A stretch of DNA of 64,000 bases from Catellatospora methionotrophica (GTDB taxonomy: Bacteria > Actinomycetota > Actinomycetes > Mycobacteriales > Micromonosporaceae): assembly GCF_011297335.1 (NCBI RefSeq), contig NZ_JAAOTJ010000001.1, positions 1,577,279-1,641,278 on the forward strand, read 5' to 3'. Shown here one piece after another: positions 16,239 through 23,166 of the stretch. Every line of letters begins with the position of its first letter. Positions within the stretch are counted from its first letter, which is position 1. The position numbers and the translations under genes were made by a program. The notes under the pieces were generated by a model. It saw only the letters and a list, made by a program, of their open reading frames with translations, was not told where the DNA came from and searched no databases.

Positions 16239-16279
16239 CGGAGTGCCTCCATGTTGATGCCGACGATGCTGTAGTTCAC
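16235..16279 (-). CDS. 14-residue reading frame linking two genes by GTGA at both ends
   Basis: GTG 16279 to TGA 16235 encodes VNYSIVGINMEALR. Its start overlaps the stop of the upstream terminase candidate as GTGA and its stop overlaps the next GTG as GTGA. GGAGG of the next gene lies within it. It is probably a ribosome relay rather than a functional peptide, but the double junction is precise. Confidence 0.35.
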   Translation of the reverse strand: MNYSIVGINMEALR

Positions 16280-16884
16280 CGCGCCGCCTCCCGACCGGGC
16301 AACGCCCGCAGGTGCCCGCGCACAACCTCACGCGCCTTCACCGCCGCAGGCCCTGCCACACCCGCGCTCGCAAGCCCGGCCTCGACGGCGCGGACGATGA
16401 CAACTGCGGTCATCTCGTCGATCCGGGCGAGCCGCTCGTCAATGTTGAGCTTCGCGATCGTCGCCAGCACCGTGTTGCACCGGTCCATCGCCCGCTCCAG
16501 TAGCTGAACCTCGCCGCGGATCTGCTCGGTGCTGATGTTCGACTCGTACCGGAGCGCGTGCAGGTCCACCCTGGCGGCGAGCGCGTCCTTCCACTCCACA
16601 ACCTGCCCAGCCAGCTCCTGCAGGGCGCGGAGCGGGTCGGTAATTGGCGAGGCGTTCAGGATGTCCCGAGCCTTCGTGATCTCCCGCCGCACCAGCTCCT
16701 GGTGTGCCGCCACGCGGTGGGTCGGTGTTGCTCCTCCATGCATCTTGCAGGCTCCTGCCCCTGGGTGATCGGTGCCCCATCCGGCGGGCCGAGTGCACGT
16801 TCCCTCACCCTGGCGCTTCCGGCTGCCACATTTCGGCTTGCCATGTCCATATGCCGCCCGGGGCTTTGCTGCGTCCACGGTCAC
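16276..16884 (-). CDS. Terminase small subunit candidate
   Basis: 202 residues from GTG 16884, nine bases after GGAGG. The N-terminal 50 residues hold CGSRKRQGEGTCTRPAGWG and ACKMHGGATPTHR, a zinc-binding block common in actinophage DNA-binding proteins. The rest is a long helical region with acidic/basic heptads (DERLARIDEMTAVVIVRAVE). Size, coiled helices and place upstream of terL suit a small terminase. No direct motif proves it. A longer frame to 17109 overlaps the previous gene. Confidence 0.55.
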   Translation of the reverse strand: MTVDAAKPRAAYGHGKPKCGSRKRQGEGTCTRPAGWGTDHPGAGACKMHGGATPTHRVAAHQELVRREITKARDILNASPITDPLRALQELAGQVVEWKDALAARVDLHALRYESNISTEQIRGEVQLLERAMDRCNTVLATIAKLNIDERLARIDEMTAVVIVRAVEAGLASAGVAGPAAVKAREVVRGHLRALPGREAAR

Positions 16885-16915
16885 GTTGTCGGCCCTCCGT
16901 TCTCGTCTTTCGCTC

Positions 16916-17338
16916 TCAGTTGCCCTGTGCGGGTTTGGGTGTCCGCTCGTACGGGGGTGGGGCTGTTGTCGTCTCCACGGGGCTCCTGGGGCCTCCGTTG
17001 GCCGCGTCTCGCGGTTGCTCCCCCGGTACGTGCGCACTGTTTCCGTGGGAGGGATCTGCGGGGCGCACGGCGTGCTGTCGTGCGATGTGCGCCCCGGCGG
17101 CTTCGTCATCGTTCACGGACTCAGCCTCAATGGCCTTCGCGATCTCCTCGGCGACCTTGGCGCGCTCGTCTGCCCTCGCTGCGGCTTCGATGCGCGGTAC
17201 GGCCGTGTGGATCGCGATGGAGACGACCCGGAGTGCGTTGATGGCAACGAGGTCGCCGAACTCGGGTGTGGTCCATGGCTTGAGTCGGTCGAGTGCTTCG
17301 TTGATGGCGGCTTCGATCGTGTCGGTCAGCTCAGCCAT
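16916..17338 (-). CDS. Helical phage protein, unknown
   Basis: 140 residues from ATG 17338. The first 85 residues form amphipathic helices (LTDTIEAAINEALDRLKPW); the C-terminus is Pro/Thr-rich and disordered-looking. Its start overlaps the stop of the small Cys-rich gene by eight bases. No family recognised. Confidence 0.55.
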   Translation of the reverse strand: MAELTDTIEAAINEALDRLKPWTTPEFGDLVAINALRVVSIAIHTAVPRIEAAARADERAKVAEEIAKAIEAESVNDDEAAGAHIARQHAVRPADPSHGNSAHVPGEQPRDAANGGPRSPVETTTAPPPYERTPKPAQGN

Positions 17339-17501
17339 GTGCCTGCTCCTCGCTGCTGGTCGTGGTCCCGTCGACGCTGCTGCTCGGTGGGGGGCCGAGG
17401 CGGATGGCGCGCATCCAGGCGGCAACCCGCTCGGGATCGCCGGTGGTGACCTCGTCGCAGGGGCACCAGGTGCATTCGTCGTCGTGCCAGTGGACGGTCA
17501 T
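17331..17501 (-). CDS. Small zinc-binding accessory protein
   Basis: 56 residues from ATG 17501. HWHDDECTWCPCDE supplies His and three cysteines in 14 residues, followed by a short helix and a Ser/Thr tail. It is one of many small metal-binding frames in this accessory region. Function unknown. Confidence 0.55.
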   Translation of the reverse strand: MTVHWHDDECTWCPCDEVTTGDPERVAAWMRAIRLGPPPSSSVDGTTTSSEEQAHG

Positions 17502-17541
17502 CGGGCGTTCTCCTGCCTGTCGGTGTTGTCGGCGGTGTGCG

Positions 17542-17892
17542 TCACGGCCGCACCTGCGCGGGTGTGGCCTTGCGCTCGGCCTTGTCCGTGCACCACCAGC
17601 ACCCGCCCAGCGGACAAGTGGGCTGCGGCTCGTCGGCGATGGCAGCAAGGGCGGCAGCAGCGATCCGGCCCACCTCGGCGGCCAGCTCCAGCTCACCCGG
17701 GGCGGCGGTCATCAGGTCGTGGTAGTCGGCGAAGTCCGAGTTCAGCGGGATGACGATCGACCTGCCTCGGAGGTCGGTAACGCCGGGCCAGTAGAGGCGC
17801 TTGTAGAGGCCGGTGCGCTGTCCGGCGTAGGTCCATCCGGCAGCTATGAGTGCGCTGACGACGCGCTCCGGGTCTGGCAGGTCGGTGCTCAC
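17542..17892 (-). CDS. Small phage protein with C-terminal CxxxC..C motif, unknown
   Basis: 116 residues from GTG 17892 with GAGGAG upstream. The N-terminal half is a small alpha/beta fold (RVVSALIAAGWTYAG, LYWPGVTDLRGR), the C-terminal half has an Ala-rich helix and CPLGGCWWC. Not recognised; part of the accessory block between replication and packaging genes. Confidence 0.6.
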   Translation of the reverse strand: MSTDLPDPERVVSALIAAGWTYAGQRTGLYKRLYWPGVTDLRGRSIVIPLNSDFADYHDLMTAAPGELELAAEVGRIAAAALAAIADEPQPTCPLGGCWWCTDKAERKATPAQVRP

Positions 17893-17946
17893 GGGCTCTC
17901 CTCGGTTCGGGTGTTGGTGCGGCTGGCGGTGGCGTACGGCAGGCGC

Positions 17947-18684
17947 TCAGCCCGCGGCGGGCTCGGCGTGGAACTCGCCGAAGCGCTCCGGGTGCGGCCA
18001 CGTGCGGGGGCGTCCGGTGCGGGTGCCGTACGTGTAGGTGCACGGCTCGCCGCGCTTGGCACCGCAGCCGCAGTCGCCGAACTCGGACCAGTCGGGCTTC
18101 GTGGCCTTCGGCTCGTCGGCGGGCTCGGCCGTGGTGGCGGGGTTGGCCTCCAGCACGTCGGCCACCTGAGCCAGCACTCGTCGCGCGGTCGCATCCGGGT
18201 ACGGCCCGTCGACGCCGAGGAAGCTCCGGCCACGGGACACGTACTCCAGCACGGGCCGCATCCGGGCGATGAGGGACTCCAGCAGCACGACGCGGCCGTC
18301 GTCGCTGTTGTTGAGTGCCCATACCTCGCGCTTCGCCTCGTCCAGTTCGGCGCGCACCTTGGCCAGTTCCTCGCGGGCGTCATCACGCTCTTCGCCGAGC
18401 TGCCGGATCGCCTCGCCGGTGATGGACGCCATGGCCGCGCCCTGACGGCGTTCGGTGGCCAGCTCGTCCAGCAGCGCGGGCAGGGCGTTGCGTGCGGCGG
18501 CGATGAACTCGGCGTCGGCCTTGTCGGAGCATCGGGCGGCCGTGTTGGTGCCGCCTTCGTTCTCGCCGAGGACGTACCAGGGCTGGCCCCGGAACTCCTG
18601 GTCGGCGATCCATGGCGCTCCGGTCGCGGCCTGCTCCAGCGCCCTCAGCGTGTCGAGGTCGGTCGTGGCGGGTGTGGTGGTCAT
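17947..18684 (-). CDS. Ead/Ea22-like phage protein with C-terminal zinc-binding block
   Basis: 245 residues from ATG 18684. The first 85 residues (DTLRALEQAATGAPW, SDKADAEFIAAARNALPALL) have the form of Ead/Ea22 early phage proteins, followed by a coiled coil (about 95-135) and the motif CGCGAKRGEPC...H, an actinophage zinc-finger block also present in the gene at 33042-33773. Ea22-like proteins are non-essential early proteins; the exact function is unknown. Confidence 0.65.
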   Translation of the reverse strand: MTTTPATTDLDTLRALEQAATGAPWIADQEFRGQPWYVLGENEGGTNTAARCSDKADAEFIAAARNALPALLDELATERRQGAAMASITGEAIRQLGEERDDAREELAKVRAELDEAKREVWALNNSDDGRVVLLESLIARMRPVLEYVSRGRSFLGVDGPYPDATARRVLAQVADVLEANPATTAEPADEPKATKPDWSEFGDCGCGAKRGEPCTYTYGTRTGRPRTWPHPERFGEFHAEPAAG

Positions 18685-18713
18685 CGGTCCTCCAGGTTGC
18701 GGTCGGTGGGTGG

Positions 18714-18968
18714 TCAGGCGATGGCTTGGGACGGGCATTCAGGCGCGTGGTGCATGACGCCGTTGAACAGGCGGTGCGGGCCGCAGGTGCACGTCTCCAT
18801 GGCCACGCAGTCGGGGCAGGTGTCCTCGCCGCCGGGCTGGGCGACCCGCCAGCCGTTGCGCTTGGCCTTGCGCCGGATCTGCGTGGCGGTGGCTGTGGGG
18901 TCGAGGTTGCCGTCGGTCCATTTGGCGCATCGGTCGCAGTGGATGGTGCGGATCGTCGAGACGCTCAT
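18714..18968 (-). CDS. Small multi-cysteine zinc-ribbon protein
   Basis: 84 residues with CDRC, CPDC, CTC and a final HHAPEC, enough for one or two zinc sites. The middle is a basic helix (TQIRRKAKRNGWRV). Probably a nucleic-acid-binding accessory. A hairpin lies just upstream of the start. Confidence 0.6.
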   Translation of the reverse strand: MSVSTIRTIHCDRCAKWTDGNLDPTATATQIRRKAKRNGWRVAQPGGEDTCPDCVAMETCTCGPHRLFNGVMHHAPECPSQAIA

Positions 18969-18994
18969 GTCGGTTCCTCTCGGTGGCGGTGGGT

Positions 18995-19020
18995 GGGCGC
19001 GGCCTGGTCGTGCCGCGCCC
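18995..19020 (-). terminator. Intergenic hairpin
   Basis: GGGCGCGGC (18995-19003) and GCCGCGCCC (19012-19020) are a perfect 9-bp inverted repeat with an eight-base loop, nine bases after the stop of the 19029-19259 gene. It has no U tract and could attenuate or stabilise the transcript. Confidence 0.45.
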
Positions 19021-19028
19021 GACGGAGG

Positions 19029-19259
19029 TCAGCTCGCGGGGAAGTGCTCGTCGCGGACACGGCGCACGATCGCGTCGTAGCGCTTGATGAGCTGCTCCCA
19101 CCCGTCCTCGTCGTCGTCGTTGCATGCCTCGGGGAACTCCTCGTAGAGCACCTCGGACTGGCTGGACGCCTCGGTGCAGAGGTTGTCGATAGCGGCTCGA
19201 ATGTCCTGGCGGGCGACGGCTTCGAGCTGCTCGTCGGTGATGGCGGCGGGCTGGGGCAT
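19029..19259 (-). CDS. Small acidic helical protein, unknown
   Basis: 76 residues, mostly acidic helices (TDEQLEAVARQDIRAAIDNL, then DDDEDGWEQLIKRYDAIVRR). No cysteine motif or known family. Accessory region of the prophage. Confidence 0.55.
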   Translation of the reverse strand: MPQPAAITDEQLEAVARQDIRAAIDNLCTEASSQSEVLYEEFPEACNDDDEDGWEQLIKRYDAIVRRVRDEHFPAS

Positions 19260-19275
19260 GTCGGTGTTCTCCTCG

Positions 19276-19500
19276 TCAGCTCGCGGCGGCGGCGTTCGTG
19301 GGGCGCAGGGTTAGCCGACGGTTGATCGCGACCATGCGGCTCATGCCGTGGTCGATGCTGCCGTCGTCGCAGGTCGCGGCGCACTTCTCGTGGTAGGCGA
19401 CGGTGCCTTCCTTGTAGTACGCCTCGCCGTTCTGCATCGTCGTGTCGCACAGTTCGCAGAACTCGCTGGGCTGCTCAGCGGCGTAGTACGGGGCACTCAT
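19276..19500 (-). CDS. Small zinc-binding protein (LIM-like cysteine spacing)
   Basis: 74 residues from ATG 19500. CELCDTTMQNGEAYYKEG then HEKCAATC resembles half of a zinc-ribbon fold used for protein or nucleic-acid binding. The same frame is open upstream to 19627 and there encodes HGHETCECGHTARLDW without a normal start codon, so the protein may be longer than the ATG suggests. Confidence 0.6.
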   Translation of the reverse strand: MSAPYYAAEQPSEFCELCDTTMQNGEAYYKEGTVAYHEKCAATCDDGSIDHGMSRMVAINRRLTLRPTNAAAAS

Positions 19501-19624
19501 CTCGGTCTCCTTCGTGGTCCAGTCGAGCCGGGCCGTGTGGCCGCACTCGCATGTTTCGTGTCCGTGTGGGCTGTTGTGGTCGAGGTGGCGGATGGTGCCG
19601 GCGGGCTGGGGGCCGCAGGTGGCA

Positions 19625-19924
19625 CTACAGCTCGTCGTGGAATTCGGCGTTGGCGCACGGGTTGGCCCAGCACTGGCCGACCTGGTCCCAGTCGATTTCG
19701 AACGTGATGGGGTTCTGCCAGTCGTAGCGCTCGGTCGGGCCACTCATGATCGAGAACACGGCGACGTCGGCCTCCTGGCGCGCGTTGTTGCGGAAGTACG
19801 CGAGCGCGGCGCAGGGTCCGCAGCAGGTGGTGCAACAGCCCTTGATGTCGTCGTCTTCGAGGGCGAAGAACGCGTGGTTGATGTGGCCTGCGATGAGGTA
19901 GCCGATGACCTGCTGGTGGTTCAT
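19625..19924 (-). CDS. Small cysteine-rich phage protein
   Basis: 99 residues from ATG 19924. CCTTCCGPC near residue 30 and CWANPC near the end could bind metal. The rest is aromatic and acidic. Not recognised; accessory region. Confidence 0.55.
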   Translation of the reverse strand: MNHQQVIGYLIAGHINHAFFALEDDDIKGCCTTCCGPCAALAYFRNNARQEADVAVFSIMSGPTERYDWQNPITFEIDWDQVGQCWANPCANAEFHDEL

Positions 19925-20004
19925 GGTTGTTGCTCCTTCGCGTATCGGTGGGCAGTCGTCGGTGCTGTGGCCGCATGGCGGGATGTCGAGTGGGCGGCCG
20001 GCGC

Positions 20005-20517
20005 TCAGGCGAAGCCGTGGTCGATCGCGACCAGGACCCAGCCGTCGTCCTGGCGCTGGTACAGCTGGCCGGACATCGCGCCATGGATTTCAAGCCGCCA
20101 GTCGCCGGGGATGTCGCGGGCGAGCAGTTCGATGTGAGCAAGCCGCTTGCGGGTGCTGTACGCCGACCAGACGCGCTGGCCGTCGCGGGTGAAGGTGACT
20201 CCGCCGAAGCCCTGCTCCAGTTCAGTTTCCAGCGGCAGGACGGTGTGTTTGCGGCCGTACGGGTAGCAGCCGAGGATGACGCTGCGCTCGGTGGTGTAGG
20301 CCGGGAGTGGGCCGGGGCCGTCGTGTCCGCAGTAGGACCAGCCGCGTCCGGTGCCGAAGCGGTTGCGGCGGATGCGGGTGCCTTTGCCGCTGCGGGTGAT
20401 GGCGTAGACGTGGCGGTCGTTGAGGGCGGTGATCGTGAAGTAGCGCCAGCCGTCGTAGCGGCGGTCGAGGCGGGACCAACGCTGGCGGGCGGCGAGTTCG
20501 GGCTTGGTGGCGGTCAT
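20005..20517 (-). CDS. Internal cistron: phage protein of unknown function
   Basis: 170 residues if started at ATG 20517, which has AAGGAG ten bases upstream and overlaps (ATGA) a 32-codon frame at 20514-20612. The sequence is aromatic and beta-rich (RRYDGWRYFTITALNDRHVY, then GDWRLEIHGAMSG). It is in frame with the upstream HNH gene. It has no recognised family. Confidence 0.5.
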   Translation of the reverse strand: MTATKPELAARQRWSRLDRRYDGWRYFTITALNDRHVYAITRSGKGTRIRRNRFGTGRGWSYCGHDGPGPLPAYTTERSVILGCYPYGRKHTVLPLETELEQGFGGVTFTRDGQRVWSAYSTRKRLAHIELLARDIPGDWRLEIHGAMSGQLYQRQDDGWVLVAIDHGFA

Positions 20518-21213
20518 GTGGCGCGGTCTCCTTGGTCTCGGTGGTCTTGGTCTCGGCTGGTTGCTTGCTCGGTCAGCTTGCGATCTTCCCGTGCAAGCAA
20601 CGCCGCGGTCATGCCGATGGGGTCCGGGTGTTGTCGCGGGCCTCGAAAGCGAACGGACGGGCCATTCGCCGTTCTCGTCGTCGCGCCGTGGTGCAGCTCG
20701 GCGGGCCTTGGCGGCGGACCTCTTGGCGCTGTTCCGGTCGGCGTGCGCCTTCTGGCAGGTACGGCAGTACCGGCGGCCGTTGCTGACGAGAGTGTTGGCC
20801 TCGTCGTACGGGTGGCCCTTCGGACAGTGCGTGCGGCGCGATACTCCGCCCCGACGTGTGTTCTCGGCACCGGGGACTGGCTCCAGGTGCTTGGGGTTGA
20901 CGCAGCGGCGGTGCGGGCAGCTGGGCCCTGGTTCGCATGACAGGTCGCGGGTGTGGCAGAGGTGGTCGAGCGTCATGTTCTCGGGGATGGGGCCGACGAA
21001 CTCGGTGTAGAAGGCGCGGTGTGCGAGGACGTGGCGGTGGCCCTGGTATCCGCAGGCTCCGTAGCCGGGCTCGGTGAGCTTGCCGGTCCATTCCCAGCAG
21101 CCGTTCTCCATTACGCGGATGCGCTGGATGAGGCGGATGGGCGCGGGGATCAGTCGGGAGCCGCCGTTGCTCTCGCGGTGCCAGGCGGTCAGGACGGGGG
21201 CGGTCGCGGTCAT
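20005..21213 (-). CDS. HNH endonuclease reading in frame into a second protein
   Basis: From ATG 21213 (ATGA overlap) to 20005 there is no stop, giving 402 residues. Residues about 30-125 are an HNH nuclease: CWEWTGKLTEPGYG, HRAFYTEFVGPIPENMTLDH, CVNPKHLEPV and a trailing CPKGHPYDE...CRTCQKAH zinc ribbon. Residues 233-402 equal the separate protein that can start at ATG 20517 with its own AAGGAG. The joining 60 residues are Pro/Arg-rich and probably not conserved. So either the nuclease lost its stop or a fusion protein is made. Confidence 0.65.
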   Translation of the reverse strand: MTATAPVLTAWHRESNGGSRLIPAPIRLIQRIRVMENGCWEWTGKLTEPGYGACGYQGHRHVLAHRAFYTEFVGPIPENMTLDHLCHTRDLSCEPGPSCPHRRCVNPKHLEPVPGAENTRRGGVSRRTHCPKGHPYDEANTLVSNGRRYCRTCQKAHADRNSAKRSAAKARRAAPRRDDENGEWPVRSLSRPATTPGPHRHDRGVACTGRSQADRASNQPRPRPPRPRRPRHMTATKPELAARQRWSRLDRRYDGWRYFTITALNDRHVYAITRSGKGTRIRRNRFGTGRGWSYCGHDGPGPLPAYTTERSVILGCYPYGRKHTVLPLETELEQGFGGVTFTRDGQRVWSAYSTRKRLAHIELLARDIPGDWRLEIHGAMSGQLYQRQDDGWVLVAIDHGFA

Positions 21214-21668
21214 CGGTCCACCCGCCCAACCCGGTTGGCACCCACGATCAGGTCCCAGGCGTCGTTCGGGTCCTCGCCCTGCGCCTTGATGACGCCGTTG
21301 AGGTGGTGGTCGAACGTGAAGTCCTCGAAGCCGATCTGGCCCTGGGCATGACCGCCGTCCTTGAGGAAGTTGTCGATCAGGTACGCCATCCAGATGTGGG
21401 CGTCGTGGAACTTCTCCATGCCGTTCCACTCGATGCCGCGCCCGTCGGCGGTGGGCTCCCAGTCGCACCACAGGCTCGGCTGGCCCTCCGCGCAGCGGTT
21501 GTAGTCCGTGCCGCCCAGCTCGCCGTAGCTGTAGTCGCGGGTTGAGTAGGGGCCGTCGGGACGGTTCATCCGGCGCGACCGGGCGAACTCCCGCAGGAAC
21601 TCGATCTCGGCGGGGTTGAGCGGCGGGTCGATGGCAACGGTGCCCTCAAAGTCGGTCGTGTAGCCCAC
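21210..21668 (-). CDS. Conserved actinophage protein, unknown function
   Basis: 152 residues from GTG 21668, eight bases after AGGAG; an in-frame GTG at 21686 overlaps the helicase stop. VGYTTDFEGTVAIDPPLNPA at the start and WEPTADGRGIEWNGMEKFHD in the middle are features I recall from a protein repeated in many actinobacterial phages and hosts, where it is a conserved hypothetical. Located just after the helicase. Confidence 0.65.
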   Translation of the reverse strand: MGYTTDFEGTVAIDPPLNPAEIEFLREFARSRRMNRPDGPYSTRDYSYGELGGTDYNRCAEGQPSLWCDWEPTADGRGIEWNGMEKFHDAHIWMAYLIDNFLKDGGHAQGQIGFEDFTFDHHLNGVIKAQGEDPNDAWDLIVGANRVGRVDR

Positions 21669-21682
21669 GTGTGGATCTCCTG

Positions 21683-22999
21683 TCACAGCTGGGGGAGGTT
21701 GACGAACCGGACGTACTCGAACTGGGCTCCGGCGACGACGGCCCCGGTCTGGCCGCTGCGCTGCTTGGCGAGGATCACGTCGATCTCGTTGCCGCGAGGG
21801 GTGTCGGGGTCGTAGTAGTTGTCCCGGTGGAGCAGGATCACCAGGTCGGCGTCCTGTTCGAGCGATCCACTCTCGCGGAGGTCGGAGAGCTGGGGGCGCT
21901 TGTCGGTGCGGCCTTCGTTGTTGCGGTTGAGCTGCGCGGCGATGAGGACGGGGCAGCCAAGTTCCTTCGCGAGGAGCTTCACGCCTTGGCTGATCTCGGT
22001 GACTTCCTGCTGACGGTTCTCGGCACGCCGGCCGGTTTTGATGAGTTGCAGGTAGTCGATGACGACGAGGGCGAGCGGGCTGCGAGCGTGTGCGCGCCGG
22101 GCACGTGCGGCGATGATCGGCAGGGTCAGCGGGGCCGAGTCGTCGATGAGGATCGGCGCGTCGGCGACCTGGGCGGCAGCGCGGGAGATCTTCGTCCAGT
22201 CGGCGTCGGAGAGCTGCCCGCGGACGATGCGGCTGATTTCGATGCTGGTCATGGCGGAGTAGAGGCGGTGGAGGACTTCGGTCCTGGACATCTCCAGGGT
22301 GAAGATCGCGACCTGCTTTCGCTGGCTCATGGCGACGTCGCGGGCGGCCTCGATGCCCATGACGCTCTTGCCCATGCCGGGCCTGCCAGCCACGATGATC
22401 ATCTGTCCGGGCCGGAACCCGCCGGTGGCGTCGTCCAACGCGTGGATGCCGGTGAGGATGCCCGCTCCCCTGCCGCCGTTGCGTGCCTCCTCGATCGCGT
22501 CGAGGCTGTCGTTGACCATCTCGGACACGTGGGTGAGTCCGGCCTGCTGCCGGTCGTCGACCGCGTTGGCGATGAGTTTGGTGGCGTGGGCGGGGAGTTC
22601 GCCGATTTCACCGTTGGACTCGTAGGCCATTTGGGCGATGCGGGTGCCGGCTTCGATGATGCGGCGGACGTTGGCGCGTTCGGCGACGGTTTTGGCGTAG
22701 TAGCCGATGCTGGCGGCGACGGGGACGGCTTCGACGAGGGCATGGAGGCCGATGGGTCCGCCGATGCGGGCGAGGTCGCCTGCGACTTGGAGGCGGGTGG
22801 CGATGGCGATTTCGTCGGTGGGTTCGCGGTCGGCCCAGGCTCCGATGATGGAGGCGAAGATGACGCCGTGGGCGTTGCGGTAGAAGTCTTCGGGGCGGAG
22901 TCGTTCGACGGCGATGGCGACGGCTTCGTGGTTGAGCATCATGGAGCCGAGGACGACCTGCTCGGCGGCGAGGTCGTGCGGGGGTACGCGGTCGTTCAC
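21683..22999 (-). CDS. dnaB: DnaB-like replicative DNA helicase
   Basis: 438 residues from GTG 22999 (GTGA overlap). The N-terminal domain begins PHDLAAEQVVLGSMMLNHEA, and the RecA-like domain has Walker A AGRPGMGKSVMG near residue 210, Walker B LALVVIDYLQLI, a DnaB-type QLNRNNEGRTDKRPQLSDLR block, and SLEQDADLVILLHRD. It should unwind DNA at the phage origin. It follows the initiator and a small zinc protein, so the three form a replication operon. Confidence 0.93.
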   Translation of the reverse strand: MNDRVPPHDLAAEQVVLGSMMLNHEAVAIAVERLRPEDFYRNAHGVIFASIIGAWADREPTDEIAIATRLQVAGDLARIGGPIGLHALVEAVPVAASIGYYAKTVAERANVRRIIEAGTRIAQMAYESNGEIGELPAHATKLIANAVDDRQQAGLTHVSEMVNDSLDAIEEARNGGRGAGILTGIHALDDATGGFRPGQMIIVAGRPGMGKSVMGIEAARDVAMSQRKQVAIFTLEMSRTEVLHRLYSAMTSIEISRIVRGQLSDADWTKISRAAAQVADAPILIDDSAPLTLPIIAARARRAHARSPLALVVIDYLQLIKTGRRAENRQQEVTEISQGVKLLAKELGCPVLIAAQLNRNNEGRTDKRPQLSDLRESGSLEQDADLVILLHRDNYYDPDTPRGNEIDVILAKQRSGQTGAVVAGAQFEYVRFVNLPQL

Positions 23000-23166
23000 C
23001 TGTGCTCCTGGATGGGGTTGAGTTCGGTGATGGTGGGGGTGCCGTGGGCGGTGCAGTCGTGCTGGGCCTGGTCGTGGTGGTCGCGGCAGGCGAGGCGGAG
23101 GGTGCCGCCGAGTTCGTTGATGGCTTCGGCGAGGAACACGGCCGCGCGCTGGCAGTAGTCGCACAT
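22996..23166 (-). CDS. Small zinc-binding protein between initiator and helicase
   Basis: 56 residues from ATG 23166, sharing one base with the initiator stop (TGATG). CDYCQRAAVF, RLACRDHHDQAQHDC supply three or four Cys/His ligands. By its place in the replication operon it might help load the helicase; no family is known. Confidence 0.6.
   Translation of the reverse strand: MCDYCQRAAVFLAEAINELGGTLRLACRDHHDQAQHDCTAHGTPTITELNPIQEHR

Noticed and set aside
19501..19627. 42-codon GTG-started frame between two accessory genes
   Set aside because: It has neat overlaps but is Pro/Ala/Thr-rich; the neighbouring frame with HETCECGH is more protein-like, though lacking a start.
21671..23158. 495-codon plus-strand frame opposite the DnaB gene
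   Set aside because: It reads as Val/Asp/Gly repeats with no recognisable motif; the minus strand has complete DnaB motifs.
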